Below the pieces are notes generated by a model, which was given only the letters and a program-made list of their open reading frames with translations, was not told the origin of the DNA and ran no database searches. From Acidobacteriota bacterium (GTDB lineage Bacteria; Acidobacteriota; Vicinamibacteria; Vicinamibacterales; UBA2999), in contig JADZCN010000022.1 in the NCBI GenBank assembly GCA_020851565.1, positions 39,197 through 103,196 on the forward strand: a stretch of DNA of 64,000 bases, written 5' to 3'. A program made the translations under genes and the position numbers. Below are positions 41,787 to 50,677 of the stretch, in pieces. Numbering within the stretch: position 1 is the stretch's first letter; every line of letters starts with the position of its first letter.

Positions 41787-44510
41787 ATGCCCCGGACTGC
41801 CATCATCCTTCCCGCGCTCCTGCTGCTCGCCCTGCCTGGCCTCGAGGCGCAGCAATCGGCGCTGCCCTCGCCCGAGTCCGTGCTCGGGCACCGCGTCGGG
41901 GCCGACTACAAGGTCGCCACCTACGACGAGACCGTCGCGTACTTCCAGAAGCTCGACGCCGCGTCCGACCGCATGACGATGATGCAGGCGGGGACGTCCA
42001 CGGAGGGGCGCACGTACTGGCTGGCGGCGATCTCGTCGGCCGCCAACCTCGGGAAGATCGATCGCTACCGCGAGATCGCGCGAAGGCTCGCGCGGCCGGC
42101 GGGGATGAGCGAAGACGAGGCGCGGCAGCTGGCCCGCGAGGGGAAGGCCATCGTGCACATCGACGGCGGGCTGCACGCCACCGAGGTGGCCGGCCCGCAG
42201 CACACCATGCAGCTGGCGTACGACCTGCTGGCGAAGGCGGACGATCCCGAGTACGCGCACGTCTTCGAGAACGTGATCCTGCTGCTGTGGCCCACGATCA
42301 ACCCCGACGGCCAGCAGATGGTGGCGGAGTGGTATCGCGGGAACGTCGGCACGCCGTTCGAGGTGGCGCCGCTGCCGCGGCTCTACCAGGAGTACGTCGG
42401 CCACGACAACAACCGCGACGGCTACATGCTGAACATGATCGAGTCGCGGGTGATGGAGCACGCGTGGCGGCAGTGGGAGCCGCAGATCATCCACGTGCAC
42501 CACCAGTCATCGCCGTTTCCCACGCGCATCTGGCTGCCGCCCTTTGCCGAGCCCATCGCCACCCAGGCGCCGTACCTCATCTCGCGCGAGATCAACATGA
42601 TCGGGATGGCCATGGCCAAGGGCCTGGAAGAGCGCGGGCAGGTGGGCGCCACGCACATGGGCACCGGCTTCGACGCGTGGTACCCCGGCTACATCGACTA
42701 CAAGCCGGTGTTCCAGAACATCGCGTCCTACTGGACCGAGACCGCGCTCTACTCCTATGGCACGCCGCGGCTCTACACGATGAACGACTACCCGCAGAAC
42801 ATGCGGGACCTGCGCCCGCAGGCGCTCTACACGAGCCCGTGGCCAGGTGGGTGGTGGCGGCTGCGGGATGCGGTGGAGTACATGGAGACGGCGTCACTCT
42901 CCGTGCTCGACTACGCCGCGCGCTACCGCGAGTCGGTGCTGATGAATCGGTACCGCGCGGGCCGGTCGCAGATCGAGAAGTACACGAAGGCGCCGCCCTA
43001 CGCGTACTTCGTCCCGCAGCAGCAGCGGGATCCGGTGGCCGCCGTCGAGTTGCTGCGGCGGCTGGCGTTCCAGGGGATTCGCGTGTCGCAGCTGGCGTCG
43101 CCGGTCACGGCCGACGGCATCACCTACGCGGCTGGCACGTGGGTCGTGCCGATGGACCAGGAGTTCGCGGAGACGGTGCGGCAGGTGATGGACGTGCAGC
43201 GCTATCCGGATCTCCGCGAGTCGCCAGACGGCCCTCTCGAGCAGCCGTACGACGCCGCCGGCTGGACGCTGCCGTTCCAGATGGGCGTCTCCGCGACCGC
43301 GCTCACCACGCCGATGAGCGCGGAGCTGCGGGCGGCGATGAAGGCGCTCGGCACGGCGCTGCCCGCGACCGGTCCGGCCACCCCCTACGAGCCGGGCGCC
43401 ACGGACGTCGCACCGTTCGACAGCGCGCCCGGCGTGGGCTTCGACACCAACGCCGTGGCTGCCGCCATCGTTCCGCCAGCGGGGAAGGTGACGGGCACGG
43501 GCCCCGCGCTGGCGCTGGATCCGGCGCAGAACAACACCTTCGCTGTCCTGAACCGCGCATGGCAGTTGGGTGCGCGGGTGGTCCGCGGGGGTGCATCGGG
43601 CGCATCGGGCGCATCGGGTGCATCGGGTGCAACAGGTGCATCAGGTGCGGCAGGTGCGGCAGGTGCATCAGGTGCGGCAGGTGCATCAGGTGCGGTGCTG
43701 CGCTACGTGGTGACCGGGCTCACGCCTGCGCAGCAGGACGAGCTCGTGAAGGCCTACGCGCTGCAGGCGGAGCGCGTCGCGGCGCCGCGGGGCGCGCCGG
43801 AGCTGAAGCGGCCGCGCGTGGGGCTCTACCGGCCGTGGATGGCCAGCATGGACGAGGGGTGGACGCGCTGGATGCTGGAGCGCTACGGCTTCGACGTGGT
43901 CAGCCTCTACCCACGCGACTTCCGAGGCGGCGCCCTCGCGGATCGCATCGACACGCTCGTCATCGCAGACGAGGCGCGTGGGCTCCTCGAGGGCTACGCG
44001 ACCGGCGTCGTGCCGCCGCAGTTCGAGGGCGGCATCGGCGAGGACGGGGTGCGTGCCATCGACGCGTTCGTCAGGGCGGGCGGAACCCTCGTGTGCTTCA
44101 ACCGATCCACCGCGTTCGCCATCCAGCAGTTCGGCCTGCCAGTCAAGAATGTGGTCGCGGGCATGAAGCGCCAGGAGTTCTTCACCGGTGGCTCGGTGAT
44201 GGCCGTGGACACCACGGCCACGCACCCGGTGATGGCCGGCATGCCGGAGCAGGCAGCGATCTTCGTGGAGAGCAGCCCGGCGTTTGAAACCGGCGACGGC
44301 TTCAAGGGCGAGGTGCTGGCGCGTTACCAATCCACCGGTTCGCCGCTCATGTCTGGCTACCTGCTGGGCGAGCGCTTCCTGAACGGCCGCGCCGCCGCCC
44401 TCGACGTCGCGCACGGAAACGGCCACATCATCCTGCTCGGCTTCCGCCCGCAGTGGCGGGGACAGCCCTTCGGCACCTTCCGCGTCGTGTTCAACGCGGT
44501 GGTTCACTGA
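41787..44510 (+). CDS. Secreted M14-family metallocarboxypeptidase
   Basis: A 907-residue exported zinc peptidase. A short signal peptide (LLLLALPGLEAQ) precedes the M14 domain, whose zinc ligands are GLHATEVAG (HxxE) and, after NPDGQQMV and DNNRDGYM, the histidine in IIHVHHQSS. Residues 602-637 are twelve uninterrupted G-A-x triplets (mainly GAS), apparently from expansion of a short DNA repeat. A C-terminal region of ~270 residues (GLYRPWMASMDEGWT, then a GATase-like GGTLVCFNRSTAF) follows. It probably trims extracellular or envelope peptides. No operon partner is seen. Confidence 0.85.
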   Translation: MPRTAIILPALLLLALPGLEAQQSALPSPESVLGHRVGADYKVATYDETVAYFQKLDAASDRMTMMQAGTSTEGRTYWLAAISSAANLGKIDRYREIARRLARPAGMSEDEARQLAREGKAIVHIDGGLHATEVAGPQHTMQLAYDLLAKADDPEYAHVFENVILLLWPTINPDGQQMVAEWYRGNVGTPFEVAPLPRLYQEYVGHDNNRDGYMLNMIESRVMEHAWRQWEPQIIHVHHQSSPFPTRIWLPPFAEPIATQAPYLISREINMIGMAMAKGLEERGQVGATHMGTGFDAWYPGYIDYKPVFQNIASYWTETALYSYGTPRLYTMNDYPQNMRDLRPQALYTSPWPGGWWRLRDAVEYMETASLSVLDYAARYRESVLMNRYRAGRSQIEKYTKAPPYAYFVPQQQRDPVAAVELLRRLAFQGIRVSQLASPVTADGITYAAGTWVVPMDQEFAETVRQVMDVQRYPDLRESPDGPLEQPYDAAGWTLPFQMGVSATALTTPMSAELRAAMKALGTALPATGPATPYEPGATDVAPFDSAPGVGFDTNAVAAAIVPPAGKVTGTGPALALDPAQNNTFAVLNRAWQLGARVVRGGASGASGASGASGATGASGAAGAAGASGAAGASGAVLRYVVTGLTPAQQDELVKAYALQAERVAAPRGAPELKRPRVGLYRPWMASMDEGWTRWMLERYGFDVVSLYPRDFRGGALADRIDTLVIADEARGLLEGYATGVVPPQFEGGIGEDGVRAIDAFVRAGGTLVCFNRSTAFAIQQFGLPVKNVVAGMKRQEFFTGGSVMAVDTTATHPVMAGMPEQAAIFVESSPAFETGDGFKGEVLARYQSTGSPLMSGYLLGERFLNGRAAALDVAHGNGHIILLGFRPQWRGQPFGTFRVVFNAVVH
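43590..43697 (+). repeat. In-frame 9-bp repeat encoding (Gly-Ala-Ser)n in the M14 peptidase
   Basis: Twelve 9-bp units (GGTGCATCG/GGCGCATCG/GGTGCGGCA forms) encode 36 residues of G-A-S/A/T. The unit keeps the reading frame whatever the copy number. Confidence 0.9.
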
Positions 44511-44515
44511 GCAAC

Positions 44516-44710
44516 GAAACCACGAAGGCACGAAGGACACGAAGCACGCACGAAGTCAGAACCCCAAGACCCCAAGACCCCAAGACCCCAAGACCTCAAG
44601 ACCTCAAGACCTCAAGACCCCAAGCCCTCAAGACCCCAAGCCCCCAAGACCTCAAGACCTCAAGACCTCAAGACCCCAAGACCTCACGACCCAAGCCCCA
44701 AGCCCCAAGA
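44516..44710. repeat. Tandem repeats: CACGAAGG block, then AAGACC(C/T)C array
   Basis: From 44516 to ~44556 there are copies of an ACGAAGG-type unit. From ~44560 to 44710 there are about seventeen 8-bp units mixing AAGACCCC and AAGACCTC, the same family as at 17969. The array ends 18 bp before the start of the Uup-like gene and occupies nearly the whole upstream region. Confidence 0.92.
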
Positions 44711-44727
44711 CGTAGTACCTTCACCCA

Positions 44728-46692
44728 GTGCCCCTCGTCACGCTCGACCACATCTTCCACGCCTACGGCCACCTGCCCCTCCTCGACGATGGCTCGTTGC
44801 AGGTGGAGCCGGGCGAGCGCGTGGCCGTCATCGGGCGGAACGGCACGGGGAAGTCCACGCTGCTTCAGATCCTGGCCGGCGACCTCGCGCCGGACCGCGG
44901 CACGGTGTGGCGGCAACCGGGGACGCGCGTCGCGCGGCTCGTGCAGGACGTGCCGCTGTCGGCCACGGCGCCGGTGTTCGACGTGGTGGCGGAGGGCCTG
45001 GGCGATCTCGCGGACCTGGTCCGCGCCTACCACCATGCCGCGGTGGACGTGAGTCACGATCAGTCGCCCAAGGCCCTGGAGCGACTGGGCGAGCTGCAGC
45101 ACGAGCTCGAGGAGCGTGACGGCTGGCGCCTCGAGCAGCGGGTCGAGCTGGTGCTCTCGCGCCTCGACCTTCCCGCCGACACCATCGTCGACACGCTGTC
45201 GGGCGGCTGGAAGCGGCGCGTGCTGCTGGCGCGCGCGCTCGTGGCCCAGCCGGACCTGCTGCTCCTGGACGAGCCCACCAACCACCTGGACGTCGAGGCC
45301 ATCGAGTGGCTGGAGGCGTTCCTCGCGGAGTACACCGGCGCGGTCGTGTTCGTGACGCACGACAGGGCGTTCCTGGAGCGGCTGGCCACGCGCATCGTGG
45401 AGCTGGACCGCGGCTGCCTCACCTCGTGGCCCGGCGACTACGCCACGTTCCTCCGCAAGAAGGAAGAGTGGCTGGCCAACGAGGCCGTGCAGCAGGCCAA
45501 GTTCGACAAGAGGCTGGCGGTGGAGGAGGCCTGGCTGCGGCAGGGCATCAAGGCCCGCCGCACGCGAGATGAGGGGCGCGTGAAGGCGTTGATGGCGATG
45601 CGCGCCGAGCGCGCGGCGCGGCGGGAGCAGGCCGGACAGGTGCGTCTGCAGGTGAGCGAGGCCGAGTCGAGCGGCAAGGTGGTATTCGAGGCCGAGGGGC
45701 TGCGGAAGGCCTACGGCGACAAGGTGGTGGTGCGCGGCTTCTCGACGCGGATCTTGCGTGGGGACCGCATCGGCCTCATCGGCCCCAACGGTGCGGGCAA
45801 GACGACGCTGCTGCGGCTGCTCCTCGGCGAGGTCGAGCCGGACGCGGGCGAGGTGCGCCGGGGTGCGAACGTGCAGGTCGCCTACTACGACCAGCAGCGC
45901 GAGCAGCTCGATCCGGAGCGCACCGTCGTCGACACGGTGGGCGACGGCAACGACACGGTGACCGTGAACGGGCAGTCGCGGCACGTGCACGGCTACCTGC
46001 AGGACTTCCTCTTCTCGCCCGAGCGCGCGCGGTCGCCGGTGAAGGCCCTCTCGGGCGGCGAGCGGAATCGGCTGCTGCTGGCGCGGCTCTTCACGCGGCC
46101 CGCCAACGTGCTCGTGCTGGACGAGCCCACCAACGACCTGGACCTCGAGACGCTGGAGCTGCTCGAGGCGCTGCTGGTGGAGTGGCAGGGCACGCTGCTC
46201 CTCGTGAGCCATGACCGGCGCTTTCTGGACAACGTGGTCACCAGCACGATCGCGTTCGAGGGCGACGGGAAGGTCGCCGAGTACGTCGGCGGCTACGAGG
46301 ACTGGCGTCGGCAGACTGCCAGCGTGGCGAAGGGCGGCCTGGTGTCGGGAACCGGGAGACGGGAACCGGGAGCCGACGGCGGCGGGTGTCGGGAGCCGGG
46401 AGTCGGACAAAGGGCCGTCGGGGGCTCGCCTCCTTCGATCGCCGCCCCGACGCAGAAGCGCAAGCTCTCCTTCAAGGAGCAGCGCGAGCTGGACGCGCTG
46501 CCCGCCACCATCGAAGCGCTCGAGGCGGAGCAGGCCGCCCTTGCCGCGGAGGTGTCGGCGCCGGACTTCTACAAGAGGCCGGCGGCCGAGATCCACCAGA
46601 CGATGGCCAGGATCGAAGCGCTGCCCGGGGAGATCGAGGCGGCGCTGAAGCGGTGGGACGAGCTGGATTCGGTGGCCTCGGTCCGACGCTGA
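44728..46692 (+). CDS. Uup-like ABC-F ATPase with C-terminal DNA-binding-type tail
   Basis: A 654-residue ABC-F protein. Domain 1 has GRNGTGKSTLL, LSGGWKRRVLLARAL and LLLDEPTNHLDVEA; domain 2 has GPNGAGKTTLL, LSGGERNRLLLARLF and LVLDEPTNDLD. The C-terminal ~85 residues (SFKEQRELDALPATIEALE onward) form the coiled-coil tail of Uup. The linker before the tail (about residues 538-565) is low-complexity sequence encoded by GGGAACCGGGAG-type repeats. The GTG at 44728 has no clear ribosome site because the 8-bp repeat array lies upstream. Confidence 0.9.
   Translation: MPLVTLDHIFHAYGHLPLLDDGSLQVEPGERVAVIGRNGTGKSTLLQILAGDLAPDRGTVWRQPGTRVARLVQDVPLSATAPVFDVVAEGLGDLADLVRAYHHAAVDVSHDQSPKALERLGELQHELEERDGWRLEQRVELVLSRLDLPADTIVDTLSGGWKRRVLLARALVAQPDLLLLDEPTNHLDVEAIEWLEAFLAEYTGAVVFVTHDRAFLERLATRIVELDRGCLTSWPGDYATFLRKKEEWLANEAVQQAKFDKRLAVEEAWLRQGIKARRTRDEGRVKALMAMRAERAARREQAGQVRLQVSEAESSGKVVFEAEGLRKAYGDKVVVRGFSTRILRGDRIGLIGPNGAGKTTLLRLLLGEVEPDAGEVRRGANVQVAYYDQQREQLDPERTVVDTVGDGNDTVTVNGQSRHVHGYLQDFLFSPERARSPVKALSGGERNRLLLARLFTRPANVLVLDEPTNDLDLETLELLEALLVEWQGTLLLVSHDRRFLDNVVTSTIAFEGDGKVAEYVGGYEDWRRQTASVAKGGLVSGTGRREPGADGGGCREPGVGQRAVGGSPPSIAAPTQKRKLSFKEQRELDALPATIEALEAEQAALAAEVSAPDFYKRPAAEIHQTMARIEALPGEIEAALKRWDELDSVASVRR
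46344..46408 (+). repeat. GGGAACCGGGAG-type repeats inside the Uup-like gene
   Basis: About five degenerate copies of a GTCGGGAGCCGGGA-like unit. The same GGGAGTCGG letters, reverse-complemented, occur upstream of the S1-domain gene (14658). Here they are in frame and code for a disordered linker. Confidence 0.75.
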
Positions 46693-46711
46693 CCCTCGTC
46701 CCTCCCGGCGC

Positions 46712-48133
46712 TCACCGCGCTCGTGCGATGAGCGCGGCTGCCACCCGGTGCCCCGACTCGAGCGCGCCGTTCATCCAGCCGGTCCACGGCGAGGTGTGCT
46801 CGCCCGCGAAGTAGAGGCGCCCGACGGGCGTTCGGAGCGCGCGAAGGTGCCGCGAGATCTGGCCCGCGTGGAACTCCGCGCTCGCGCCGCGCGCCCAGGG
46901 GTCGTCAATCCAGCTGTGCGACGCGCTGGCCTCGAAGTGCGCCTTCGTCCCGGGATGCGCGCGCTCCATGCGGTCCAGGACGAACCGCTCGCGCGCGGCC
47001 GTCGTCATGGCCGTGACGTCTTTCGCAACCTGCCCGCTCAGGTACGCGCCGAGGATGCCGCGGCGACCGGGTTGATCGCGCGTGTAGTCCCAGACGTCCA
47101 TCGGATCGTCCGTGGCCGCCCACCCGGTGTCGTCCCGGTCCAGCCAGAAGCGGCGGTTCGTCTGCAGGTGGACGCGCGCCATCGGCAGCGTGCCCACCTC
47201 GGCGAGGGCCCGTCGCGTGGCCTCCGGCAGCGCAGGGCTCACATCGATGGCGGCCATCAGCGGCGTCGGGGCCGTGCCGATCACGAAATCGCCGGAGATG
47301 GTCGTGTGCGTACCCGCGGTGATGGACGTGACGCGGACGGAGCGGTCATCCTGCTCGATGCGGACGACCGCCGCCCCGTACCGGATGTGGTCCGAGAGGG
47401 TGGCCGCCAGCGCGGCAGGCAGGCGATCGTTCCCGCCGCGAATCTTGAACCACTGCCGCGTCTTCGCGCCGAGTGCCGTGTCGCGGAGGAACTGCAAGGT
47501 GGACATGCCGCTCAGGTCGTGCCCGAGTGCCACCATTTTCACGAACGCCGGCGAGGCGCCATTGGTCCGGCAGAACTCCGCGATCGGCACCTCGAAGCGG
47601 CTCACGTCGCCGGTGGGCCAGTCCGGGGCGGTGGGGTCGCCAATCGCAGCCATGTGGGAGAAGAGGAACTTCACGAGGCCGCCGCCTAGGCCCATCGTCC
47701 GTTCCTCGCTGGTAAAGTCCAGCGGCACTTGCGCGAGGTCGAGAGGCGCGCCCTGCGGGCCGCGGATGCGGCGCCCGGCCACGCAGGCGATGCTGTGGCC
47801 TTCCGTCGGCCAGAAGGGGTCGAGCGCCAGGTTGAGCTGCTTGACGTACTGGAGGGTGTACTCGTGGCTGTCCTGGATGCGCGCCGCGCCGGCCTCGGCA
47901 TAGAGGCCGTCGGAGAACGGCGCCCGAAGCGTGAAGACGCGCCCTCCTGGGCGTGCGCGCGCCTCCAGGATGGTCACCTCCCAGCCGGCCTCGCGAAGCT
48001 GCCCGGCCGCGGCCAGGCCGGCCAGTCCCGCGCCGATGATGATGGCGCGAGGGGCCGTGGGCGCCGCCTGTCGGGCAAGCCCGAGCGCCGGAGCAGCCGT
48101 CGCAACCCTTCCGATGAACTCGCGCCGATTCAT
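46712..48133 (-). CDS. Tat-exported flavin monoamine oxidase-like protein
   Basis: A 473-residue flavoprotein of the amine oxidase family (PF01593). The N-terminus MNRREFIGRVATAAPALGL is a twin-arginine signal. The FAD-binding Rossmann motif is IIIGAGLAGLAAAGQL with EARARPGGRV, and the C-terminal FAD contact is LYFAGEHTSPWTGWMNGALESG. It probably oxidises primary amines or amino acids in the periplasm, releasing H2O2. It ends 19 bp from the convergent Uup-like gene and starts 86 bp from the divergent polymerase gene. Confidence 0.85.
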   Translation of the reverse strand: MNRREFIGRVATAAPALGLARQAAPTAPRAIIIGAGLAGLAAAGQLREAGWEVTILEARARPGGRVFTLRAPFSDGLYAEAGAARIQDSHEYTLQYVKQLNLALDPFWPTEGHSIACVAGRRIRGPQGAPLDLAQVPLDFTSEERTMGLGGGLVKFLFSHMAAIGDPTAPDWPTGDVSRFEVPIAEFCRTNGASPAFVKMVALGHDLSGMSTLQFLRDTALGAKTRQWFKIRGGNDRLPAALAATLSDHIRYGAAVVRIEQDDRSVRVTSITAGTHTTISGDFVIGTAPTPLMAAIDVSPALPEATRRALAEVGTLPMARVHLQTNRRFWLDRDDTGWAATDDPMDVWDYTRDQPGRRGILGAYLSGQVAKDVTAMTTAARERFVLDRMERAHPGTKAHFEASASHSWIDDPWARGASAEFHAGQISRHLRALRTPVGRLYFAGEHTSPWTGWMNGALESGHRVAAALIARAR

Positions 48134-48218
48134 GGCATCACTCCAACGTTCATCATCCGATACTCCGCGGCGGCGGCTATCACGTTCTTGCGTCGGCTAC
48201 CATACAGCGACGTCCCCA

Positions 48219-49562
48219 ATGCCCAGCGAGCCCGAGCGTGAAGTCGTGTCGGCCGGCGGGCGCGAGGTGTCGATCTCGAATCCGGACAAGGTGCTCTTCC
48301 CGGGCCCGGGCTACACGAAGCGTGACCTCGTGCACTACTACCTGAGCGTGGCCGAGGGCGCGCTCCGCGCGGCCGGCGGGCGCCCCAACGTCCTGGTGCG
48401 CTACCCCAACGGCATCGAGGGCGAGTACTTCTACCAGAAGCGCGCCCCGGCTTCACGGCCGGACTGGATCGACGTCGTCGCCCTCCGGTTTCCCTCTGGC
48501 CGCATTGCCGAAGAGGTCGTGCCCCGCGACGCCGCGGCGCTGGCGTGGATGGCGAACCTCGGCTGCCTCGAGCTGCATCCCCATCCCGTGCGCGCCGACG
48601 ACCTGGACCATCCGGACGAGCTGCGCGTGGATCTCGATCCCGTGCCTGGCGTGGCGTGGGATCAGCTGCGCGAGGTGGCGGGCGTGGTGCGCGCCACGCT
48701 CGCGGACTTCGCGCTCGTCGGCTGGCCGAAGACGTCGGGTTCGAGAGGCATCCACGTCTACGTCCGGATCGACCGCCGCTGGACGTTCGCCGAGGTGCGC
48801 CGGGCCGCGCTCGCGTTCGCCCGCGAGGTCGAGCGGCGCGCGCCGGCCCTGGCCACCAGCAAGTGGTGGAAGGAAGAGCGGCACGGCGTGTTCCTGGACT
48901 ACAACCAGAACGCGAAGGACCGTACGGTCGCCGCCGCGTACTCCGTCCGCCCGAAGCCGGACGCGCGTGTCTCGGCGCCGCTCTCGTGGGAGGAACTGGA
49001 GAGAGCCGACCCTGCCGACTTCACGCTCGCCACGATGCCTAAGCGCTTTGCCGAGATCGGCGATCGGCACGCGGGCATGGACGCGGCGCCGTGCTCGCTG
49101 GAGGCGTTGCTCGATCTCTCGGCGAAGCACGAGCGCGACGGCCTTGGCGACGCGCCCTGGCCGCCGCACTACAGGAAGCAGGAAGGCGAGCCGCCGCGCG
49201 TCCAGCCCTCGCGGCGCAAGGCGCGCGGCGCGACGGGCCCGGGGAAGCGCACGCCGACGCGACCCCTCGTCGAGATCGGCCGCGCAAAGACGCGCGAAGC
49301 AGCGCTCGCAGGCCTCGATCGATGGAAGCATCGCCACCCCGAGGCCGCGGCGCACCTTCACGAGGCCGACATCCTCGTGGACGCCATGCGCGGGCGCTTC
49401 AGCACGTGGACGCGCATCCGGATCAACCTCGAGCACGTGCCGGTGGATCTGCGGCCCGCGCAGGAGTCCCTCGACCCGGACGACATGCCGGACGACTGGA
49501 GCCGCGTCAAGGATGCGGAGAGCTGGCGCCGAACACCTTCGCGAGCTCGTAAGGCGCGGTGA
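48219..49562 (+). CDS. LigD-type primase-polymerase domain protein (NHEJ)
   Basis: A 447-residue stand-alone polymerase domain of the LigD/archaeo-eukaryotic primase class. NPDKVLFPGPGYTKRDLVHYY opens the domain, EGEYFYQKRAP is the conserved DNA-contact stretch, LRVDLDPVPG carries the two metal-binding aspartates, and KTSGSRGIHVYV matches the nucleotide-binding loop. The C-terminal ~110 residues after ~300 are basic and of unknown fold. In bacterial NHEJ it fills ends before sealing. It is convergent with, and overlaps by 56 bases, the ATP-dependent ligase gene. Ku is not in the window. Confidence 0.85.
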   Translation: MPSEPEREVVSAGGREVSISNPDKVLFPGPGYTKRDLVHYYLSVAEGALRAAGGRPNVLVRYPNGIEGEYFYQKRAPASRPDWIDVVALRFPSGRIAEEVVPRDAAALAWMANLGCLELHPHPVRADDLDHPDELRVDLDPVPGVAWDQLREVAGVVRATLADFALVGWPKTSGSRGIHVYVRIDRRWTFAEVRRAALAFAREVERRAPALATSKWWKEERHGVFLDYNQNAKDRTVAAAYSVRPKPDARVSAPLSWEELERADPADFTLATMPKRFAEIGDRHAGMDAAPCSLEALLDLSAKHERDGLGDAPWPPHYRKQEGEPPRVQPSRRKARGATGPGKRTPTRPLVEIGRAKTREAALAGLDRWKHRHPEAAAHLHEADILVDAMRGRFSTWTRIRINLEHVPVDLRPAQESLDPDDMPDDWSRVKDAESWRRTPSRARKAR

Positions 49563-50592
49563 CCTCGAGCTGATCGTAGGTGCACGCCGCCGGCGGCTTG
49601 TCCGGGCGCCACCGCAGGAAGATGGCGGCGTGGCGGAACCGGTCGCCCTGCATGTGGTCGTACTTCACCTCGCAGACGCGCTCGATCCGCAGCGGCTCCC
49701 AGGAGAGGTCCTTGCCGGCGCTCCAGCGGCTCTGCATGCCGGGCATGCGGGACGAGACATCCCCCGCCGAGGCCCACGCACGCCACGGGTGCCCCTCGAT
49801 CGCCCCCGCGCGCAACGGTTCGAGATCGGCGGCCAGCTGCTTCCGCGTGGCCATCGTGAAGGCCGATGTGACGCCGACGTGCTGCAGCACGCCGCCTGCG
49901 TCGTAGAGGCCGAGCAGCAGCGACCCGACCAGCTCGTTCCGCCCCTTGGCGTGCCACCGGAACCCCGCCACCACGCAATCCGCGCTCCGCACGTGCTTCA
50001 CCTTCACCATCGTCCGCTTGCCGGGCGTGTAGGGGCCGCCCTCGGGCTTGGCGACCACGCCGTCCAGGCCGGCACCCTCGAAGCGCGAGAGCCACTCGCG
50101 CGCCAGTGCGGGATCGCGCGTCATCGGCGTGAGGTGCACGGGCGGGGCGGCTCCGTCGAGCAGCCTCTCGAGCCGGGCGCGTCGCTCGGCCTGCGGAAGT
50201 CCCCGGACGTCGCGGCCCCCCTCCGCGAGCACGTCGAAGGCCACGAACGACGCCGGCGTCTCCCGCGCGAGCTTCGCGACGCGCGAGGCCGCCGGGTGCA
50301 GCCGCATCTGCAGCGCGTCGAAATCCAGGCCGCGCGGCGTGGCGATGACAATCTCGCCATCCACAGCGCAGTCCTCCGGCAGCGCGGCGGCAAGCGCGTC
50401 GTGCAGCTCGGGGAAGTACCGATCCAGCGGTTTCAGGTCCCGGCTCTGGATGTACACGTCCGCGCCGTCCCGGAACACGATGGCGCGAAACCCATCCCAC
50501 TTCGGCTCGTAGAGAAACGTCCCGTCCGCGGGGATTGTCTCGGCGATCCGGGCGAGCATGGGCTCAACGGGCGGGCTGAACGGCAGCGCCAT
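49507..50592 (-). CDS. ATP-dependent DNA ligase (LigC/LigD ligase type)
   Basis: A 361-residue ligase with the adenylation and OB domains only. The nucleotidyl-transfer motif is LYEPKWDGFRA (Lys accepts AMP). VDGEIV is motif III, SFVAFDVLA motif IIIa, LDGVVAKP motif IV and MVKVKH motif V. Size and order match mycobacterial LigC or the ligase part of LigD, so it should seal double-strand breaks together with the adjacent polymerase. The two genes are convergent with overlapping 3' ends. A TCATCTGCG repeat array lies immediately upstream. Confidence 0.9.
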   Translation of the reverse strand: MALPFSPPVEPMLARIAETIPADGTFLYEPKWDGFRAIVFRDGADVYIQSRDLKPLDRYFPELHDALAAALPEDCAVDGEIVIATPRGLDFDALQMRLHPAASRVAKLARETPASFVAFDVLAEGGRDVRGLPQAERRARLERLLDGAAPPVHLTPMTRDPALAREWLSRFEGAGLDGVVAKPEGGPYTPGKRTMVKVKHVRSADCVVAGFRWHAKGRNELVGSLLLGLYDAGGVLQHVGVTSAFTMATRKQLAADLEPLRAGAIEGHPWRAWASAGDVSSRMPGMQSRWSAGKDLSWEPLRIERVCEVKYDHMQGDRFRHAAIFLRWRPDKPPAACTYDQLEVTAPYELAKVFGASSPHP

Positions 50593-50607
50593 GTCCCGAC
50601 TCTCCGA

Positions 50608-50668
50608 TCATCTGCGTCATCTGCGTCATCTGCGGTTCATCTGCGGCCCATCTGCGGCTCATCTGCGT
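50608..50668. repeat. 9-bp tandem repeat (TCATCTGCG)
   Basis: About seven copies of TCATCTGCG and near variants (CCATCTGCG, TCATCTGCGGT) between the ligase start and the next leftward gene's stop. It occupies most of the 85-bp spacer, where the ligase promoter would be expected. Confidence 0.88.
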
Positions 50669-50677
50669 TGCGGCCCC

